Of a stretch of 64,000 nt of DNA, positions 28,328-37,114 are shown piece by piece. Within the stretch, counting starts at the first letter, position 1; every line of letters starts with the position of its first letter. The translations under genes and the position numbers were made by a program. The stretch comes from Gordonia sp. KTR9 (GTDB lineage: Bacteria; Actinomycetota; Actinomycetes; Mycobacteriales; Mycobacteriaceae): NCBI RefSeq assembly GCF_000143885.2, contig NC_018581.1, positions 4,650,001 to 4,714,000 on the forward strand, given 5' to 3'. The notes beneath the pieces were generated by a model. The model ran no database searches, was not told the DNA's origin, and saw nothing but the letters and a program-made list of their open reading frames with translations.

Positions 28328-29655
28328 CCGCGCCCGTGGTGGCCGTCGGCACGGATGAGGGACGCCCCGACTTCGGACCCGACGACGTCGACGCGCTGGC
28401 CGACGATCTACTCGCGATCGTCGGCCCGCGCGGCATCAGCTCGCTGCCCCGCGCACTCGCACGGGCGGCCCGCGACGGTTCCGGGATGAGCCCGATCCTC
28501 TCCGCGCAGGACCTCGGCGAACCGGACCTCGTGTGCTATCCGCGCACAGCGGACGCGGTGCCCGAGATCGTGCGTGCGGCCGTCGCCCGCGGGGTGCCGA
28601 TCACCACGCGCGGCAAGGGGACCGGTAACTACGGCCAGGTGATCCCGCGCTTCGGCGGACTCGTCCTGGACATGACGTCGCTGACCGAGATACGGGACGT
28701 CACCGGACGTTCGGTCACCGCGCAGGCGGGCGCGCGGATGATCAACCTGGAACAGACGGCCTGGGCTCATGACAGCCAGCTGTGGATGTACCCGTCCACG
28801 GTCCAGTCGACCCTCGGCGGTTTCCTCGCGGGAGGCTCGGCCGGTACCGGCACGATCGTGCACGGCCGCAACCACCAGGGATTCGTCGAGGCGCTCGATG
28901 TCGTCCACGCCACCGGCGATGCCGAGGTGGTCCACCTCGACGGCGACGACGCGACGCCCTTCGTGCACACCTACGGGGTCGCCGGCATCATCGTCGCGGC
29001 CACGGTCCGGGTGGAGCCGCTACAGCAATGGCGCTGTGTCTATGCGAGTTTCGAGTCCGGCCGGGAGGCATTCGACGCGGCCTTCCGGCTGGCGGCCATC
29101 GAACCGAAGCCGCGGCTGCTGTCCGCGGACGGTCCGATCATCACCGCGGCCCTGCCCGACGACCCCGCCCTCGTCCGGGGACGCGCCAGCGTGCGCGGGA
29201 TCATCGACGCCCGGGCCCTGGTGGAGACCACCGATCTCATCGCGGCCGCCGGCGGCCGCGTCGAAGCGGTCCGTGAGGGCATCGCCGAGACGGTCAAACT
29301 GTCCACGCTGTCCTACAACCACCCGACATGGTGGCTGCAGAAGTCGCAGCCGGACAAGTGGTTTCACATGGAGGTACGCGGCGACGCACTCGTCAGCCGT
29401 CTCGACGAGGTCGAGCAGGTCTACGAGGGCGGCATGCTGCATCTCGAGGTCGGCCACGAGATGATGTTCGGGATGCTCAACGGCATCTACCGCAGTCCGC
29501 AGCAGGTCATCGACGGGGTCGCCGCACTCGAAGAACTCGGGGTCGGGGTCCACTCCCCGCATCAGTGGTACGTCGACCTCGACGCCGAGCGGGTCCGCGC
29601 GCTGGCCCAGCGGACCGATCCGAAGGGGCTGCTCAACCCGGGAAGGTGGATGTGA
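28324..29655 (+). CDS. FAD-linked oxidase/dehydrogenase
   Basis: FAD-binding PCMH-type oxidoreductase of 443 residues. The FAD domain is recognised by ADAVPEIVRAAVARGVPITT, GKGTGNYGQ, and STLGGFLAGGSAGTGTIVHG. The C-terminal half ends in the usual DPKGLLNPGRW motif of GlcD/D-lactate dehydrogenase-like enzymes. No histidine or cysteine typical of bicovalent flavin attachment is obvious. It probably oxidises a hydroxyl or amine carbon of the imported compound. The GTG start overlaps the binding-protein stop, and its own stop overlaps the creatininase-family start, so it is embedded in the operon. Confidence 0.88.
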   Translation: MTAPVVAVGTDEGRPDFGPDDVDALADDLLAIVGPRGISSLPRALARAARDGSGMSPILSAQDLGEPDLVCYPRTADAVPEIVRAAVARGVPITTRGKGTGNYGQVIPRFGGLVLDMTSLTEIRDVTGRSVTAQAGARMINLEQTAWAHDSQLWMYPSTVQSTLGGFLAGGSAGTGTIVHGRNHQGFVEALDVVHATGDAEVVHLDGDDATPFVHTYGVAGIIVAATVRVEPLQQWRCVYASFESGREAFDAAFRLAAIEPKPRLLSADGPIITAALPDDPALVRGRASVRGIIDARALVETTDLIAAAGGRVEAVREGIAETVKLSTLSYNHPTWWLQKSQPDKWFHMEVRGDALVSRLDEVEQVYEGGMLHLEVGHEMMFGMLNGIYRSPQQVIDGVAALEELGVGVHSPHQWYVDLDAERVRALAQRTDPKGLLNPGRWM

Positions 29656-30452
29656 ACGCCGTGGACACGAGGAGCGTCAGCCGGGCCGGCAGTCGGCGTT
29701 ACGCCGAGCTGACCACCGAACAGGTCGGTGACGCCCTGTCGCGCGATTCCATTCTCGTCCTGCCCACGGGCGCAATCGAACCGCACGGACCGCACCTCCC
29801 GCTCGCCACCGACCTCATCGTCGCCGAAGCCGTCGCCGAGGCGGTCGTCGAACGCGGTGCCGCCGCGGGGTACGACGTCTGGTTGTTGCCCGCACTGGGA
29901 TACACCAAGTCCGACGAGCACTCTCGTCTGCCGGGCACGATCTGGCTGCGGGCGACGACCCTGTTCGAGACGATCGTCGACATCGGTGCCTCGCTGGCGC
30001 AGACCCCCGCGCGACGTGTGCTCTTCCTGAACGCGCACGGCGGCAACTCCGCCCTGATCGAGGTTGCGGCGCGCGAGCTCCGACGACGGTTCGACCTGCA
30101 GACGTTCTTCTCCTCCGGCCCGGGCCATCCCGGTCCCACCGAGCGCGGACTCGGCATCCACGCCGGGTGGGCCGAGACCTCGATGATGCTGCACCTCCGA
30201 CCGGATCTGGTGTACATGGACAAGGCGGTCGCGACGGTCGCGGACGCGGTCGCCGACGCGACACACGTCGGGTTCGCCGGGACGGTCCGATTCGGCTGGC
30301 TCTCCACCGATTTCGCCGAGTCGGGCGTCATCGGCGATCCCACCGGCGCCGACGCGTCGACCGGCGCGAAGCTCTTCGACGAGCGGGTCGACGCCCTCGT
30401 CGCCGCACTTCCGGAGATCGCCACGTTCGACCCGGGCCGGGTCGGACGTTGA
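29652..30452 (+). CDS. Creatininase-family amidohydrolase
   Basis: Protein of 266 residues in the creatininase family, which includes creatinine amidohydrolase, FAPy deformylase ArfB and the mycofactocin peptidase MftE. Metal ligands are visible in TGAIEPHGPHLPLATD (Glu, His, Asp), LNAHGGN (His) and GIHAGWAETSMML (Glu). It should hydrolyse a cyclic or small amide bond. Given its neighbours it probably opens a ring or removes a formyl group in the pathway of this island. The GTG at 29652 overlaps the stop of the oxidase gene; it is followed by a flavin-binding oxidase gene. Confidence 0.9.
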   Translation: MNAVDTRSVSRAGSRRYAELTTEQVGDALSRDSILVLPTGAIEPHGPHLPLATDLIVAEAVAEAVVERGAAAGYDVWLLPALGYTKSDEHSRLPGTIWLRATTLFETIVDIGASLAQTPARRVLFLNAHGGNSALIEVAARELRRRFDLQTFFSSGPGHPGPTERGLGIHAGWAETSMMLHLRPDLVYMDKAVATVADAVADATHVGFAGTVRFGWLSTDFAESGVIGDPTGADASTGAKLFDERVDALVAALPEIATFDPGRVGR

Positions 30453-30514
30453 TCACCAGCGGGACCGGCTTCGGAACCGATTGCGCGAACGCCGATCAGC
30501 TCACGGTCCAACCG

Positions 30515-31060
30515 ATGACACTACTGCGAGATTGGCTGCCCGCACCGGAAGAACCCCGTCCGTTGATGGCACTGGCGACGTGCGGCCGCGACGGCTATCC
30601 CCGGGTTCGACACGTTCTCATCACCGAAGCCGACGACACGGCGGTGTACTTCCACACCGACACCAGATCGGCGAAGGTCGCCGAACTCACCGAGAACCCC
30701 CGTGCCTCGGTCGCGATCGCCTGGCCTGCGGTGGGCCGTCAGGTCGTCGCGCACGGCGACGTCCGACGCGCCCCGGAGGACGAACTGCACCAGGCGTTCT
30801 CACGCCGTTCTCGCTACCTGCAGCTGCTGGCGTGGATGAACGACGGCGACCTCGCGGCGCTGTCTCCCGAGGAGCGGCGGCGGCGCTGGGCCGACTTCGA
30901 CGCGGCGCACCCGCGACTCTCGGCGCCGCCGACCTGGACCGGATACGCCGTCGACCTGCGGGAGATCACCTTCTGGCGGGGCGACCCGGACGGTCCGTCG
31001 CAACGAGTACGGTTCACCCACAACGACAATCAATGGACATCGGAGGTACTACCGGGATGA
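30515..31060 (+). CDS. Pyridoxamine 5'-phosphate oxidase-family flavoprotein
   Basis: FMN-binding split-barrel protein of 181 residues. LMALATCGRDGYPRVRHVLI, VYFHTDTRSAKVAELTENPR and ASVAIAWPAVGRQVVAHGDV match the PNPOx core, and the C-terminal part has SRRSRYLQLLAW. The usual C-terminal PNPOx dimerisation end (RLxP) is absent, so vitamin B6 oxidation is unlikely; an F420/FMN-type reductase or oxidase in the island's pathway is more plausible. ATG at 30515. A TTG at 30449 overlapping the previous stop would add 22 residues and keep the coupled style of the operon. The next gene starts in its stop codon. Confidence 0.8.
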   Translation: MTLLRDWLPAPEEPRPLMALATCGRDGYPRVRHVLITEADDTAVYFHTDTRSAKVAELTENPRASVAIAWPAVGRQVVAHGDVRRAPEDELHQAFSRRSRYLQLLAWMNDGDLAALSPEERRRRWADFDAAHPRLSAPPTWTGYAVDLREITFWRGDPDGPSQRVRFTHNDNQWTSEVLPG

Positions 31061-32472
31061 CCGGCACTTACCACAACGCGCTGATCCTGCCGGTCAGCGG
31101 CGAGAAACCGTGGTTCTGGGGATGGCTGTCGGTCGGGACCGACGGCCGGATCTCCGGGATCGGCGAGGGTTCCCCACCCGCCGACGCACCTCTCCCCCGC
31201 CATGACCTCGAGGGCGCCTTCCTCGCACCCGGTTTCGTCTCGGCCCACAGCCACATCTACACCGGCGGGATGCGAGGCGTCGCCCCGAACAGTCCGCTCT
31301 ACGAATGGGTCACGCTCAACAGCACGATGCTGCTCGGCGCCGAGGCGGAGGACCTGTACTGGATGACGCTGGCGGGCGGGCTCGACCACCTGTCCTCCGG
31401 CATCACGTCCGTGTACAACTTCACCCAGTCGCGTGTCCTCGCGCTGTTCGACTACGAGGAGTCCGTCCTCAAGGCGGCGCGCGTGCACCCGCCCGAATTC
31501 GTCACCGCGCAGGTGGACGGTCTGGCGGCCACCGGCATCCGCTTCGTCACCAGCGTGCGGCTCGACGACGAACAGCTCGGCGAGGACGCGGCCTTCGCGG
31601 GCTTCGACGCGGTCATGACCCACCTGAGCACCGTCGACCCGGCACTCGATCTGGGCGGCTCGGTGTACGGGTCGGTGCAGTGGTCGTCGTCGCAGGCGAC
31701 CGCCGAGCGCGAACGGGCCCTGATGGACCGGTACGGGATCACCAATCAGGCACATTTCGTCGAGACGGCCGAACAGATCGAGATCCAGCAGTCGAAGTTC
31801 GACTGGTACGACGCCGCGGGCGTCTTGGGGCCCGGCTTCGCCTTCGGGCACTTCGTCCATCCGACCGAGAACATGGTCACGAGGGTGCGCGAGACCGGGT
31901 CGGCAGTGGTGTGGCAACCGATGTCCAACGGCCGGCTCGGTTCGGGGATCGCCGATGTGCCACGCCTGCTTCGGGATTCGATCACCGTCGGCATGGGTGT
32001 CGACGATCAGTCGTGCACCGACGTGTCGGACCCGTTCGAGAACATGCGGACCGGATTGTTCCTCCAGCGCGGAAAGCACAGCGACGCCGCGATTCTGACC
32101 CCGCTCGATGTACTGATGCTGCACACGCTCGGGTCAGCATCGGCGATCGGGGTGGCCGACAAGGTCGGTTCGCTGGAGGTGGGCAAGTTCGCGGACCTCC
32201 TCGTCGTCGACCCACGGTCGCCCCACCTCGGACCGATCTGGGACCCCGTCGCCACGTACGTTCTCGGATGCGGGCTGCGAAACCTGCGCGAGGTCATCGT
32301 GGGAGGCCGGCCGGTGTGGCATCGCGACGTGGCCGATCCCATACGCGCGCAGGCCGATTCCGAACTCACCGAGCGGATGATCGCCTCGGCCGCGCACTCG
32401 GGGATACACCCGGTCGTCGCAGCGCGTCACGGTGAGGGTCGCACGAGCGTCGACGACCACCGCTCGGTGTAG
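31057..32472 (+). CDS. Amidohydrolase, chlorohydrolase/TrzN-AtzA-like
   Basis: Third amidohydrolase of the island, 471 residues. Metal and catalytic residues: SAHSHIYTGG (HxH), NQAHFVETAEQIE (His and Glu), FAFGHFVHPTENM (His) and MGVDDQSCTDVSD (Asp). HTLGSASAIGVADKVGSLEVGKFADLLVV is the usual C-terminal urease-like strand. This is the AtzA/TrzN/guanine-deaminase branch, distinct from the other two in the island. Start ATG at 31057 overlaps the previous stop (ATGA) and has CGGAGG 10 nt upstream. Its 3' end overlaps the convergent FMN reductase gene by 46 nt. Confidence 0.9.
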   Translation: MTGTYHNALILPVSGEKPWFWGWLSVGTDGRISGIGEGSPPADAPLPRHDLEGAFLAPGFVSAHSHIYTGGMRGVAPNSPLYEWVTLNSTMLLGAEAEDLYWMTLAGGLDHLSSGITSVYNFTQSRVLALFDYEESVLKAARVHPPEFVTAQVDGLAATGIRFVTSVRLDDEQLGEDAAFAGFDAVMTHLSTVDPALDLGGSVYGSVQWSSSQATAERERALMDRYGITNQAHFVETAEQIEIQQSKFDWYDAAGVLGPGFAFGHFVHPTENMVTRVRETGSAVVWQPMSNGRLGSGIADVPRLLRDSITVGMGVDDQSCTDVSDPFENMRTGLFLQRGKHSDAAILTPLDVLMLHTLGSASAIGVADKVGSLEVGKFADLLVVDPRSPHLGPIWDPVATYVLGCGLRNLREVIVGGRPVWHRDVADPIRAQADSELTERMIASAAHSGIHPVVAARHGEGRTSVDDHRSV

Positions 32473-32918
32473 TCGGCGATCCGCGAATCGGTGCTGTAGG
32501 TCGAGTCGATCAGGTAGAGGCCCGGTGCCGGGCACACGGCGCCGAGTTCCACCAGGACCGGTTTGAGCAGCAGGTCGGGCGCCATGGCATGCGCGGGGCC
32601 CGCCCCGAGCATCAGCGGGACGGCGGTCACATCTCGTAGACCCTCGCCCGTGGCGAACTGGTCGAGAAAGAGCTTCAGGACTCCGGTGTAGGTCGCCTTG
32701 AAGGTCGGGCTGGCGACCACGACGAGATCCGAGGAGGCGACGGTCTCCACGGCGCCCCGGACCGCGGCGTCGCCCCACCCGAGCAGACCCGCTCCGAAGT
32801 CGATCACGTCGATGACGTGGTCGGGTTCGGTTCCGGTCAGCGCCTTCGCCAGCTGCCGGGCGGCATCGAGGGTGCGCGAACCGGGTTTGGGGTTCCCGGC
32901 GACAACGGTGGTGGTCAT
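32427..32918 (-). CDS. NADPH-dependent FMN reductase (SsuE/flavodoxin-like)
   Basis: Flavodoxin-fold reductase of 163 residues that would supply reduced FMN to a flavin monooxygenase or act on its own. The phosphate-binding loop is in VVAGNPKPGSRTLDAA, and the flavin-side motif is VVVASPTFKATYTGVLKLFLD. GLRDVTAVPLMLGAGPAHA is typical of SsuE/MsuE relatives. It runs against the amidohydrolase operon and overlaps its end by 46 nt; upstream on the same strand, 28 nt away, is the TspO-like gene, so it may belong to that transcript rather than to the island. Confidence 0.88.
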   Translation of the reverse strand: MTTTVVAGNPKPGSRTLDAARQLAKALTGTEPDHVIDVIDFGAGLLGWGDAAVRGAVETVASSDLVVVASPTFKATYTGVLKLFLDQFATGEGLRDVTAVPLMLGAGPAHAMAPDLLLKPVLVELGAVCPAPGLYLIDSTYSTDSRIADYTERWSSTLVRPSP

Positions 32919-32946
32919 GGTCCGCCTTTCGCAGTATCGGTCCCGC

Positions 32947-33729
32947 CTATCGTGCCTCAGCCGACGCCGGCGTACCGGCCCGGCGCCGCAGCACCGTGAT
33001 CGCTGCCGTCGTCACGATCAACGCCACGGTCGTCCCGACCGCCACTCCGACGACGGCCGTCGTCTCGCCCTGTGCGTTCACGATGATCCCGACGAACGCC
33101 CAGATCAGGGTGAGCGGGTAGGCGACGAGCACCGACCCGACGACGGCCGTGACGGCCAGCCCGACCACGGCGCACGCGAGCAGAACGGCCAGCTGCCATC
33201 CCAGCGATCGCGGGTCGGCCAGGTCGGCCCCGATCGCGGCGGCCCAGTTCTGGAAGACCGCTGCGGTCGCCCACGCCGCATAGACACCGACGAGGATGCG
33301 GGTCACTGCCGTGAGCCATCGCGGCGCCGCGCCGTCGGCCGGTCTCGCGGCGATCCGGGCCGCGTCGAGCAGGGCCACCGTCATGACCGTCAGCACGAGC
33401 GGGGTCACCCACGTCCACTCGGCGGCCGACACCAGGATCCACACCGCCGCTCCGGCGAACGCGACTTCGAGGTCGATGAGCAGGCGCCGCGGATCATCGG
33501 TCCCGGTGGACCCCTTCCAGACCACCGCGACGGCGAACACGATCGACAGCAGGTAGATGAGGCTCCAGATCGAGAACGTGTAACCCGCCGGGGTGATCAG
33601 GAGATCGGTCGTCGATTCGTTGGGCGAGGCGCCGAATCCGGAGAACGGGACGACGGGCGCGAGCACCTGAGCCACGGCGAGGAACACGGCGAGCCAGGTG
33701 ATCGGACCGGAGATACGCGTGGGTGTCAT
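32947..33729 (-). CDS. TspO/MBR-related tryptophan-rich membrane protein
   Basis: Polytopic membrane protein of 260 residues with seven or so hydrophobic helices. PAGYTFSIWSLIYLLSIVF is the characteristic PxxYxFxxW signature of the tryptophan-rich sensory protein (TspO-like) superfamily; VSAAEWTWVTPLVLT and FQNWAAAI add tryptophans in later helices. TspO proteins bind tetrapyrroles or sterols, but this longer subgroup is uncharacterised. The ATG at 33729 begins just before the first helix; longer in-frame starts reach 33801 but add a non-conserved basic leader. Confidence 0.8.
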   Translation of the reverse strand: MTPTRISGPITWLAVFLAVAQVLAPVVPFSGFGASPNESTTDLLITPAGYTFSIWSLIYLLSIVFAVAVVWKGSTGTDDPRRLLIDLEVAFAGAAVWILVSAAEWTWVTPLVLTVMTVALLDAARIAARPADGAAPRWLTAVTRILVGVYAAWATAAVFQNWAAAIGADLADPRSLGWQLAVLLACAVVGLAVTAVVGSVLVAYPLTLIWAFVGIIVNAQGETTAVVGVAVGTTVALIVTTAAITVLRRRAGTPASAEAR

Positions 33730-33844
33730 GCGTCCCAACGTAGGCGCAAGTGTCCGTTTCACGCCGCAACTCCCCCTGAGCTGCGCTGGAGACCACGTCA
33801 ACGCCGGCCATGGATCCCGGGGATTCGACGCCGGCCATGATGCT

Positions 33845-34160
33845 CACCGGTGTACATGAATCCGTTGTCCGCCGACGATACTGGCGGCACAATACATCTG
33901 GTGGTGCCGCGAGCATTAGCTGCCACATCAGTGTGGTGGTGGCGTCACGGGGTGTCGGCGGCCTGTGATCGAGGCCCGCGGACTGCAACGCCTCCGCGTG
34001 GCGACCACCAGCGCCTCGACGTCGCCTCCCGCACGTCCCGGCTGGGTGTGCGGTCGTCGCGACCTCGGTTCGAGCCCGGCCAGCCCCTCAGCGACGAAGC
34101 GGCGCCGCCACTTGTAGAACGTCTGCGGGCTGGTGTTCTGCCTCGACAGAACTCGACCAC
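33845..34160 (-). pseudogene. Relic of an IS481-family transposase
   Basis: Between 33730 and 34427 there is no intact gene. On the minus strand from about 34155, one frame encodes RVLSRQNTSPQTFYKWRRRF, then VAEGLAGLEPRSRRPHTQPG, the typical N-terminal helix-turn-helix and SRRPH motif of IS481 transposases. The match then moves to another frame around 33985 with AGLDHRPPT, the continuation expected in intact members. So the reading frame is broken and most of the DDE catalytic domain is missing. The remnant lies next to short repeats at 34255-34301 that look like the element's end region. Flanking genes are the TspO-like gene and a DUF222/HNH gene. Confidence 0.75.
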
Positions 34161-34254
34161 ATTCTCAATTCCACCCGCCTACGCCGGAGCCGCACGAAGG
34201 TCCATCGCCGTCACCTCTTCGACCATGAACCATGCGGACCAAGCCCTGCTCAGG

Positions 34255-34301
34255 TGTCAGCGATGTCCCGAGACATCACCTCTCAGCGATGTCCCGGATC
34301 A
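34255..34301. repeat. Tandem TGTCAGCGATGTCCCGAGACA-type repeats, probable IS481 end
   Basis: Two imperfect copies in tandem: TGTCAGCGATGTCCCGAGAC (34255-34274) and TCTCAGCGATGTCCCGGATC (34281-34300). The first is itself bounded by TGTC...GACA. Sequences of this type lie just upstream of IS481-family transposase genes in many actinobacteria and act as part of the terminal region; here they sit about 100 nt 5' of the transposase relic. Confidence 0.6.
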
Positions 34302-34427
34302 GAACAGCGAGCCGTACAGCCTCTTTCGCCACCTAGTCCCCGATGACGGAGTCGGTTTCACACTGTTGAGTTGTCAAAGGACGTGTGGCGTCGGGTCGGC
34401 GCCGGAGGGTCTGTGGGGTCAGGGTCG

Positions 34428-35672
34428 TTACACGAGGGCGTCGTCGAGTCGCATGGTGCGCCGGTTATACGCCGGCCGGGGTAGGCGTCGCGGGTCGATG
34501 TCAGCCGGCGGGATCAGCCACGGATGCCGGTCGGGACCCATCACCACGCGCCAGCCGTGGTGATGGACCTGGGTGTGACACCGCTGGCACAGCAGGCACC
34601 CGTTGTCCAGATCGGTGGGACCACCGTCAGCCCAGTGCACCAGATGATGGACCTGCGTATGCGCCGCGGGGGCACCGCATTTCACGCAGCAGACGTCCCG
34701 CACGACGATCGCCTGACGCAGATGGTGCGGGAACAGCCGCTTCGTCGTGCCCATCCGCAACGGCACGCCCTCGCCGTCGAGCACGATCTCGGCGACCCCG
34801 CCATCACACGACAACCTTCGTGCCGTCGATGCCGTCACCGCCCCCACCCACGGCAACCGTGCCGGATCGGCACCGTCGGCCGAGATGGTCACCAGCACCT
34901 GCGTCCGTGGCGCACCCACCGACGTCATCGCCGCGCCGATCGCCGCCTGATCCAGCAGCAGCTCCAGCCCGTCGGCGCGACGCTGCCCCACGCCGCGGCG
35001 ATCCTCAGCGCCGTTGGGTTCGGGACGCGGACCGGATCGTTCGTCGATCATCGACAGGAACTTCTCCCCGATCACCGCCGTCACATCGGCGCTGATCCCC
35101 ACCCGGCCTTCCTCGGTCACCCGAGCATGCACCATGTTGAGTGACGCATCATCAGCCGCCGCCACCGCGTTCGGATCCTCATTGGCGACACGCACGGCGA
35201 TACTCCGGGCGTGGGTGTCGATCTCGGCGGGAGTGGCACCGGAGAACGCCTGCGTCAGCAACTCGGTCTCGAACACTTCCCGTTCGTCGTCGGAAAGACC
35301 AGCCACTGACCGTTTGTCGATGAAGCCGATACCTCGGACCACCGCATCGACACACTCCGCAGACAGATACCCGTCGGCGGCGCAGTCGGCGAGTTTCGGC
35401 AACGACGCCATACTATCGGCGATCCGCACACCACGGTGGGCGACAGTCGGCGGCATTCCCATCTCGATCAGCCACGACCGCGTTGTCGACCCCGCCCGCG
35501 CCGCCGCACCCGAAGCATCCAAAAGCGCGATGTGGAGAGCGATCTGGTGATCCAGCACATTGCGCAACACCCGGAGTTCGTCGAGTCGGTCGAACACCGC
35601 GCGACCACTCGGATCGTCGGGTGGTGGTTGCAAGACGATGAGGGTGTCGCGGAGTTCGGTGATCGAAGCCAT
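34428..35672 (-). CDS. DUF222/HNH endonuclease domain protein (13E12-type)
   Basis: Protein of 414 residues with the 13E12-repeat-family layout. DUF222 spans about 30-300 (LDHQIALHIALLDASGAA, TPAEIDTHARSIAVRVA), followed by a C-terminal HNH nuclease module: CVKCGAPAAHTQVHHLVHWA, then DNGCLLCQRCHTQVHHHGW with the CxxC pairs and histidines in place. The family is abundant and repeated in actinobacterial genomes and is thought to include mobile or self-spreading sequences; its target is unknown. The ATG at 35672 is preferred: TACCTT (TAnnnT) lies 6 nt upstream, fitting a leaderless start, and the longer frame to 35765 has AT-rich, atypical codons. It adjoins an IS481 relic. Confidence 0.87.
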   Translation of the reverse strand: MASITELRDTLIVLQPPPDDPSGRAVFDRLDELRVLRNVLDHQIALHIALLDASGAAARAGSTTRSWLIEMGMPPTVAHRGVRIADSMASLPKLADCAADGYLSAECVDAVVRGIGFIDKRSVAGLSDDEREVFETELLTQAFSGATPAEIDTHARSIAVRVANEDPNAVAAADDASLNMVHARVTEEGRVGISADVTAVIGEKFLSMIDERSGPRPEPNGAEDRRGVGQRRADGLELLLDQAAIGAAMTSVGAPRTQVLVTISADGADPARLPWVGAVTASTARRLSCDGGVAEIVLDGEGVPLRMGTTKRLFPHHLRQAIVVRDVCCVKCGAPAAHTQVHHLVHWADGGPTDLDNGCLLCQRCHTQVHHHGWRVVMGPDRHPWLIPPADIDPRRLPRPAYNRRTMRLDDALV

Positions 35673-35841
35673 GACACCAAGGTACTCGCCAAAACGTTCG
35701 ACGACGAGATTTCTCCACAACCTAGCTTCAACGAATATGGCTGCGCTGCAATTGATGTCACTCACGCCCCAGCGGTGAACCGCGGTGGACTGCGGTGAAC
35801 AGAAACCCCACCAGTCACATCAGGTGGGTGCGCCGGGGAGG

Positions 35842-36957
35842 TCAACCCACCGGGCGGAGGTCCGAGGTCGAACCCGGACGCGATCCCCGGTATTTCTCGA
35901 CCCAACGGGGCGACCCGACGTCCGCATCGGTCTCGGCGATGTCCCAGTCCACGAAGTCGTAGAGATCGCCTGCCATCTCGACGATGACGTCGCGGAGTTC
36001 GAGGGGTTCCAGCCAGCGCTGCGGGATCGCTGCCACACCGTCGCGGGCACCCAGCAGATTGCCGGCGATGGCGCCCGTGGAGTCCGAGTCGCCATCATGG
36101 TTGACCGCGATGATCACCGCGTCTTCGAGGTCGTCGGCCACGAGCGCGGAATAGACGGCGATCGCGAGCGCCTCCTCGCCGACCCAACCCCCACCGAGCC
36201 GCTCGATCGCCGACTCGTGGGACAGGCCCGAACCGGCCAGTCCCTCAGCGGTTTCGAGCGCGACAAGGGTCTCCTCGTGACCGGCACGCATCCGGAGAAT
36301 GTCCTTGGCCACCGCCACCGCCTCCGGCAGGCTCGCCCCGGCGATCAGATCGCGGATCACGACCGCGAGAACACCGGCGGGCAACGACCCGGAGGGGTGT
36401 CCGTGCGTGAGCGACGCGAGCGCGGCCGCGAGATCGAAGGTACCCCCGGCCGACCACTCGGCTCGGGCCGCGAACAACCCCACGGGCGCCACTCGCATGA
36501 CGCCGCCGCAACCCTTGCTGTCGTTGTCGGCGGGCTCGCCGGGACGAGTGGTCACCCGGAGTGCCTCGAGGCAGGTGGTTCCGGGTGCACGCCGGCTGTG
36601 CAGCTGCCGGTGTCCCGCCAGCCAGCTCGACCGTTCGGTCGTCGCCAGCACACCGTGCCGCGGGTGTCCGCCCTGGGTGATGAACCAGCGGAGGTAGGCG
36701 CGCGCCGTGGTTGCCGCGTAACAGGAGATCCCGCCCGCGCAGTCGTGCGCCCAGGCGCGCAGCAGGCCCTCGGCGGTGAACAGCGTCATCTGCGTGTCGT
36801 CGGTGATGGTGCCGACGCCGCCGTACGCCTCCGCGTACGAGGTGATCCCCGTAGGCCCGAATCGGTCCCGGATCGAGTCCCGCGTCGAGAACTCGACCGC
36901 TCCGCCCAGCGCGTCGCCGGCCGCACCGGCGAGTAAGCATCCGCTGAATCGATCCAT
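35842..36957 (-). CDS. ADP-ribosylglycohydrolase family protein
   Basis: Protein of 371 residues of the DraG/ARH family, all-helical di-magnesium hydrolases that remove ADP-ribose from proteins or small molecules. Metal-site motifs are complete: GAAGDALGGAVEF, TITDDTQMTLFTAEG, KGCGGVMRVAPVG and NHDGDSDSTGAIAGNLLG. No ADP-ribosyltransferase or nitrogenase gene is nearby, so the physiological target is unknown. ATG at 36957 preceded by GGGGGCG. A short hairpin CCCACC/GGTGGG (35807-35828) lies just beyond its stop and may end its transcript. Confidence 0.92.
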   Translation of the reverse strand: MDRFSGCLLAGAAGDALGGAVEFSTRDSIRDRFGPTGITSYAEAYGGVGTITDDTQMTLFTAEGLLRAWAHDCAGGISCYAATTARAYLRWFITQGGHPRHGVLATTERSSWLAGHRQLHSRRAPGTTCLEALRVTTRPGEPADNDSKGCGGVMRVAPVGLFAARAEWSAGGTFDLAAALASLTHGHPSGSLPAGVLAVVIRDLIAGASLPEAVAVAKDILRMRAGHEETLVALETAEGLAGSGLSHESAIERLGGGWVGEEALAIAVYSALVADDLEDAVIIAVNHDGDSDSTGAIAGNLLGARDGVAAIPQRWLEPLELRDVIVEMAGDLYDFVDWDIAETDADVGSPRWVEKYRGSRPGSTSDLRPVG

Positions 36958-37114
36958 GGTCGCCCCCTACAGTTCTCCCCGGCGTCTCCCCATGGTCACA
37001 CGCGCCCGCCGACGCCGCAGGACAGCGGACCGCGAAGGGGTGTTGTCTGACGACCTCAAGACGACGGACACTGAGTTGGTGCTGCCGGGCGGGACGTGGG
37101 CGAGGCACCCGATG

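Noticed and set aside
30515..31060. Calling the flavoprotein PdxH (vitamin B6 biosynthesis)
   Set aside because: The C-terminal dimerisation motif of PdxH is missing and the gene is embedded in a catabolic operon.
35673..35765. N-terminal extension of the DUF222/HNH protein to the GTG at 35765
   Set aside because: The added codons are AT-rich and unlike the gene, and a -10-like TACCTT lies inside them just before the ATG at 35672, so this is probably promoter DNA.
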